DNA of 64,000 nt, taken from the NCBI RefSeq assembly GCF_020536995.1, contig NC_068358.1, positions 2,542,043-2,606,042 of the forward strand, read 5' to 3'. Made by a program: the position numbers and the translations under genes. Below the pieces are notes generated by a model that saw nothing but the letters and a program-made list of their open reading frames with translations, made no database searches and was not told where the DNA came from. Of this stretch, positions 38,555 to 64,000 are shown one piece after another; within the stretch, counting starts at the first letter, position 1; every line of letters starts with the position of its first letter. This stretch comes from Dreissena polymorpha. Its lineage: Eukaryota; Mollusca; Bivalvia; Myida; Dreissenidae.

Positions 38555-39558
38555 CATTACAATTTATAATCAATTTAATACCATGCATGCCTCTTTACTG
38601 ACTCTAATTTTAGCCCACAACATATTACGTTGCTTTGACGCATACAGCTGCGTATAAATATTTTCCGAAGAAATTTGCTTGATTTAAGGATTAATAAATT
38701 TACATACCGAAGGACGCATATATACTGACGATCGATTGATGTGACAAATTTAAATAATCTCTCTTTTCTATGAGGTCCTGGGTCACTATCAATGGGCCAG
38801 TGAGGTGTGTACAATCAATCGTTAATGGCGGTACGCTATAATGTTTAGGATGATTTGTAGGGTATATACAGACGTCGAATGAACACTTAATACGACTAAC
38901 TGGCAACTTAATGATATTTTAAAGAGAATTGTTCGCAGTATGGTAAAATGACGGTTTCCAAAATAATTGTTATAGATTCAAAAAGGAATGTATAGACTAT
39001 GTTCAAACAAGTAAAATAATATTCCTGACTATGACATTGAAAATGTGAGAAATAATGGTTAATTAATGGATAATCATAAAACGAAATCGGCAAAATAATA
39101 AAGCGTTTGCAACGCCTTTTTTAGTATTTAAAAAATAGTATTGACATACATATCTTTATAATTCGTTATTTAACCCTTTCCCCCATAACAAGCAAAGTTA
39201 AAATGGCTTTCGCAAACAGCATACAACCAGAACAGCCAGCGAGTAACTCGCAGTCTGTTCATGTTTTATGCTGTTTGCTGTTCATCAGTATCTAAGGCTT
39301 GGAAATGAAGCTTTTTAAACTTGAATCTTGTAAGAAAGGTCTTAAATTAAATTTAACTTTCTAAGAGACTACAAATGTGTGACAATACGTATGTAAGTGT
39401 AAAACGGGTTAAACTAAAACCTGCGTGACACGTTGGTAGTTCAGTACCTTTTTCTTCCACAGCTCCTGGCTTCGACTGCCTATGAAGACATTATTTTGTA
39501 CTCAACTATGTATTCTTGTTATTATAATTAGGTAAGACTACTCCAAGCATAATATATG
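38555..39558. other. No gene recognised
   Basis: No supported feature. A short segment near 39465-39484 after a good acceptor reads APGFDCL-stop, but nothing upstream supports an exon. Confidence 0.35.
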
Positions 39559-39826
39559 AGCCGTGCTGTGTGAAAAGGGTTTAATGCATGTGCGTTAAGT
39601 GTCGCCGTCCCATATAAGCTTGTGCAGTACGCACAGGCTAATCGGGGACGACACTTTCCGCCTAAACTGGATTTTTGCTACGAAGAAAATTTCTTGAAAC
39701 TAAAAATATCATTAAAGCGAAAAGTGTCGTCCCTGATAAGCGTGTGCGGACTGCACAGGCTAATCTGGGACGACACTTTACGAACATGCAACAAACCCCA
39801 TTTTCACAGAGAACGGCTCATATATG
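39559..39826. mobile_element. Palindromic MITE, copy 7
   Basis: Full length. Ends TGAGCCGTGCTGTGTGAAAA and TTTTCACAGAGAACGGCTCA, flanked by ATA on the left and TAT on the right. Inner blocks include CGCACAGGCTAATCGGGGAC and GGACTGCACAGGCTAATCTG. Confidence 0.9.
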
Positions 39827-40977
39827 TTATTAAACATATTTAATAACATTATCAATAAACACAAATCTGTGAACAAGTCCCTTTAAGACTCCAAGCATGA
39901 AATCATATGCAAATGATTTAATGTTAGTTCTCTCAGGGACGCAGTCATAGATACATATGTTACCCTGATCAAAGTGAATATTGCTTTTAACCAATTTTTC
40001 CAAGTACTATAATTAATTACTTCTACTTACATATTGTTCAGATTCTATTTGAAATTAAAAGGCAATATTTGTATTGAATAAATTAATAATTTAATAATAT
40101 TTGTGGTTCGGATTAACGGGATTTCTCTATGTGCCAATATTTATTAAGTCCAAGCAATAAGAGCTTAACATGTATATTCTCATATTTCAATCAAACTAGT
40201 TTACCCTTAAATCGGGTTCATATATTTAGTGATAAATTTCAATTGCGACAACATGCTAAATATTTAAAGTGTCGAGGCACGTGCTTGAGTGGTGAAGATT
40301 TCTTAAATACTGTGTACATGTATTTAAATTTAATGAGAGTGTCATTCTTAAAGGGAACGTTCTTTATTTTGGATTTTGGCAAATTATAATCAGTTTGTAT
40401 CAGGGCGTGAGAATTTCAAACAAATACATATGTTTGTTTGCAGTTTAAAGCGAATATTTATTGTGTTTATCATTAGTTTCAGTCAGACATTTATTACAAA
40501 ATGCGTATTTACAATTTATAGCAATTCTGGATAGACATCAAGTGCCAACTGTTTCACAGTTTTTAAACATATACAGAAAAATAATAAATTTAAATTGGAC
40601 AAAATGAACAATAAAGAAGTTCTTTGTGTGTTTGAAACCATTCAATGTGACAATTACTATCCTAGTTTATCCAATTGAATCCACAAGCGCGCACATAATC
40701 TATGGCAGATCATTCTGTTACATCGGAAAACATAGAAAGAAAAGGAATTAGGACTAAATCTTGTAAATCGTTTTATCTATGAAACGGATTTGTGACCAGG
40801 ATATCTTGCGTTTACTCACTTGAAGATAATAACATTCATATTCGATTCCCGTGCACAATTTTCGCAATGAGAAATGGCTCGGATTTTACCATTTGCGCGT
40901 TCGGGAGTGTCTGTGTGTTCCGTACTCAGGAATGTCATTTTATGTTGTTGAAACTGTAACTATTTACAAGGACTAAA
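39827..40977. other. No gene recognised
   Basis: AT-rich; it could include a promoter for the possible exon at 40978. Confidence 0.35.
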
Positions 40978-41033
40978 ATGCAAGCTCTTTTGGAGAAACA
41001 GCGAGCTAGGATGGCGAATATTGCTCAGTACAG
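40978..41033 (+). CDS. Possible short 5' coding exon
   Basis: ATG followed by MQALLEKQRARMANIAQY and a donor CAG|GTCGGT with GTAATT just after. The charged, codon-like composition stands out from its AT-rich surroundings, and AAAATG is a fair start context. It is 1.7 kb upstream of the DCLK first coding exon on the same strand, so it could be an alternative 5' exon of that gene or belong to another gene. I do not recognise the peptide. Confidence 0.3.
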
Positions 41034-42028
41034 GTCGGTAATTACCTTTCGATTGTTACATCAGTATATCTCGGAGTAAACTGTAATAAAACAGAATATG
41101 TTTCTTGCGTAAAAGGCCTGAATCTAAAATGACTATATTTAGGATTACCGTTTTTGGCTAATTAAGTCGCCGGCTCATTCCATTGGGTGAAAAATTAACT
41201 GCTTTATGAGTTTCTTGTTTTCATATTAACAACAAGACAGTTTGTGACCTTTCTGTATTTGTGTCTAAAAGGTTCACTTCTCAAACAGGAAAAAATATAT
41301 TATAGCCACGTTGATATTGTGCATTAAGGATATAAGATGACTGTGGTGAGTTGATTTTTGTGACGTATGTTTAGAGTCCCATTTATTACATACCATCTCA
41401 CGGTGAAAAACAATACGACCACAAACGCAAAAATGATCACAAATTCCGAACACAAACATGACATTATATTTAACTCCCCAAATATGTACATACCAATTCA
41501 GTCAGGTATATAATATATAAAAATATGTTATCAATATACAACTAATTCTGTTATTTTGGAAGACCTGTAGATAAGATAAAGATATACCTGAAGATATAAA
41601 AACGACTTGATATAGATCTATACACTCGAAACCATTCAGGTCTGAGTACGTTTATTTAGCTTGTTACTTTATTGTATAATTATCATGTTGATCTGCATAC
41701 AGGCATTTGAATCTGTCTGAAAAAAAACATATTTAAATGCCAGTGTAATGTACTTGGTGCAAGGGGCTTGTTCACATAGTGTCGAATGACATAAGGGGAG
41801 CGATATACCATTAACGGCGTAGATCTATAATGAAAATATTTCATATCATAGTAAGAAGTTTGCAAATTAAGAGACGGCGAGATTCATGTATTGCGAAAAC
41901 ACAATCTATGAATTTAATCTAAATAAGATTATGCGATTAGTTGCATAAATCCTAAACAGATGTGTTCCACCCCGTCTAGACGTGTTCATTCTTTTAACAT
42001 CATCCAGACACAAAGATTTTGAACTTAA

Positions 42029-42299
42029 TATATGAGCCTTGTTCTGACAAAACTGGGCTTAATGACAGTGCGTAAAGTGTCGTCGCAGATTAGCCTGTGT
42101 AGTCCGCACAGGCTAATCAGGGACTACACTTTCCGCTTTTATGGTATTTTTAGTTTCAAGGAAGTTCCTCCTTACCGAAAATCAAGTTTAGGCGGAAAGT
42201 GTCGTCCCTGAGTAGCCTGTGCGGACTGCACAGGCTAATCTGGGACGACACTTTACGCATATGCATTATGCACAGTTTTTTCAGAACGCGACTCATATG
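42029..42299. mobile_element. Palindromic MITE, copy 8
   Basis: Full length with ends ATGAGCCTTGTTCTGACAAA and TTTTTTCAGAACGCGACTCAT; both nested palindromic blocks are well kept. It lies ~420 bp upstream of the DCLK start codon and so may fall in the promoter or 5' leader. Confidence 0.92.
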
Positions 42300-42718
42300 T
42301 ATAAGTGTATATGGACACGTTCTTTCTTATTTGAATATAACCAATTAAAATGTAGTAGTCTTAAATGTAAGGGTGAGTGCAGGACATGTCGAGCTGCAGT
42401 GCGATCTATGTACTAAGATCTTACACTTGTAAAAATTGCATGTCATAATTGCACTTGATCCGTTATAAAACTAAAGAATACAACATTTGCCATTTTAACT
42501 TAAGCGTTTTTCGATTTCTTGAATTATTCTTATCCCGAAAAAGAAAGTCGTTTCTACCAAGATATCTTTTAACCGGACTAATGCACATAATAAAATATTA
42601 TAAATCTTTCGTAAAAAAAGGGGCCCGATTTCTTTTAAACGTAGTTTGGTTAGTAGTAAATTTCTCCCCATCATTATTTGTAACTGAAAGATACGTTGTG
42701 ATAATCTTTCAACTAGAC

Positions 42719-63355
<20,637 letters not shown>

Positions 63356-64000
63356 GTAAGAACTGGTCATGTTTAACTTTGTATTCGAGTAAATTTTACG
63401 GATAACAATGTGGTTATGAAAACCCGACCATTTTATATTTAAGAAGTTTTTAGACGTCAACTTTAAGAATATAAATGTTTGGCTTAGATTTCAATTGACA
63501 CTATCGCTCAAGGTTTGCAACACAAAGTGTTGTGACTGCAAGCGCCGAATGACCCTGAAGTAATGTTTTGATCAAAAAGTTCGACCTTAAGATTCAATGG
63601 TAAAAACCAAACAAGTTTCATTTATTTATAAACAACCGAAACCTAAGCGTTCCTAATAGATGAATTTTAATTACAGTTATTGTTATGCTAATAGTTATTG
63701 GTTTGTTAAAGAAAGAAAACAAAGTGCAATAGCTCCATAAATTTATAGTCAAATAAAAAGTAATGTATCTTGTGCGTCGCACTTTCTCTGTAAGTCTTCT
63801 ATAATTGATTTATAAGATGTATATAAGTCTTCTATAATCTATTAAGTTTAATATTATCATATGCAATAGTAATTGAAAAATACTGCGCGCAAGAAAATTA
63901 ACAAGGGCAACAACTCTCTCTGTAAATATTATGTGAAGAGTTTTAGTAGTTTTACCCTGCCTTTCCGCTGAACGCGTGTATTTAGCAAATGAAGATCAAT
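63356..64000. other. DCLK intron 9, 5' part
   Basis: AT-rich intron sequence to the window edge; no exon found in it. Confidence 0.6.

Noticed and set aside
39465-39484. Possible duplicate of the GM2A-like last exon (APGFDCL-stop after an acceptor)
   Set aside because: Only seven codons, no similarity beyond Gly-x-x-Cys-Leu, and no upstream exons.

Overview
The window is AT-rich animal nuclear DNA with spliced genes, long introns and many short dispersed repeats. The protein families (an intronless TRIM-type E3 ligase, a Mab-21 family pseudogene, a GM2-activator gene and a doublecortin-like kinase) and the repeat families point to a bivalve mollusc. About ten copies of a ~240 bp palindromic element, an ATGCCCCC...GGGGGCAT element and a tRNA-derived SINE resemble repeats I associate with dreissenid mussels; that assignment is from memory and is an inference.

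Layout. 0.66-2.3 kb: a decayed Mab-21/cGAS-like-receptor-type gene on the minus strand. 3.4-9.3 kb: left arm of a large inverted duplication whose right arm lies at 51.5-58.4 kb, with ~42 kb between them. 9.7-11.2 kb: a leader repeat followed by a very long trinucleotide array; the same leader and array recur at 50.3-51.5 kb in the same orientation, and the right arm begins exactly where that second array ends. 12.1-14.1 kb: an intact single-exon RING/B-box/coiled-coil/beta-propeller (TRIM-like) gene on the minus strand. 15.88 kb: an orphan GM2-activator-type first exon with no ATG. 23.45-29.4 kb: a four-exon GM2 ganglioside activator-like gene on the plus strand, full of repeats in its introns. 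31-35.4 kb: three tandem-repeat-bearing noncoding elements. 42.7 kb to beyond the right edge: a doublecortin-like kinase gene on the plus strand (nine coding exons seen, both DCX domains and the N-terminal half of the kinase domain). Its ~13.8 kb second intron contains the second trinucleotide array and the right duplication arm.

The genes do not form an obvious functional unit: one is an ubiquitin-ligase-type protein, one a lysosomal lipid-binding cofactor, one a microtubule-binding kinase. The main structural story is repeat-driven: an inverted segmental duplication (two stretches compared by eye gave 2 differences in ~140 bp and 6 in ~220 bp) brackets the TRIM gene, the GM2A-like gene and the first two DCLK coding exons. 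Each arm later gained its own private insertion, a LINE-like tail with microsatellite on the left and a 1.5 kb hairpin-rich block on the right. No rRNA, CRISPR or intact autonomous transposon coding region was seen.
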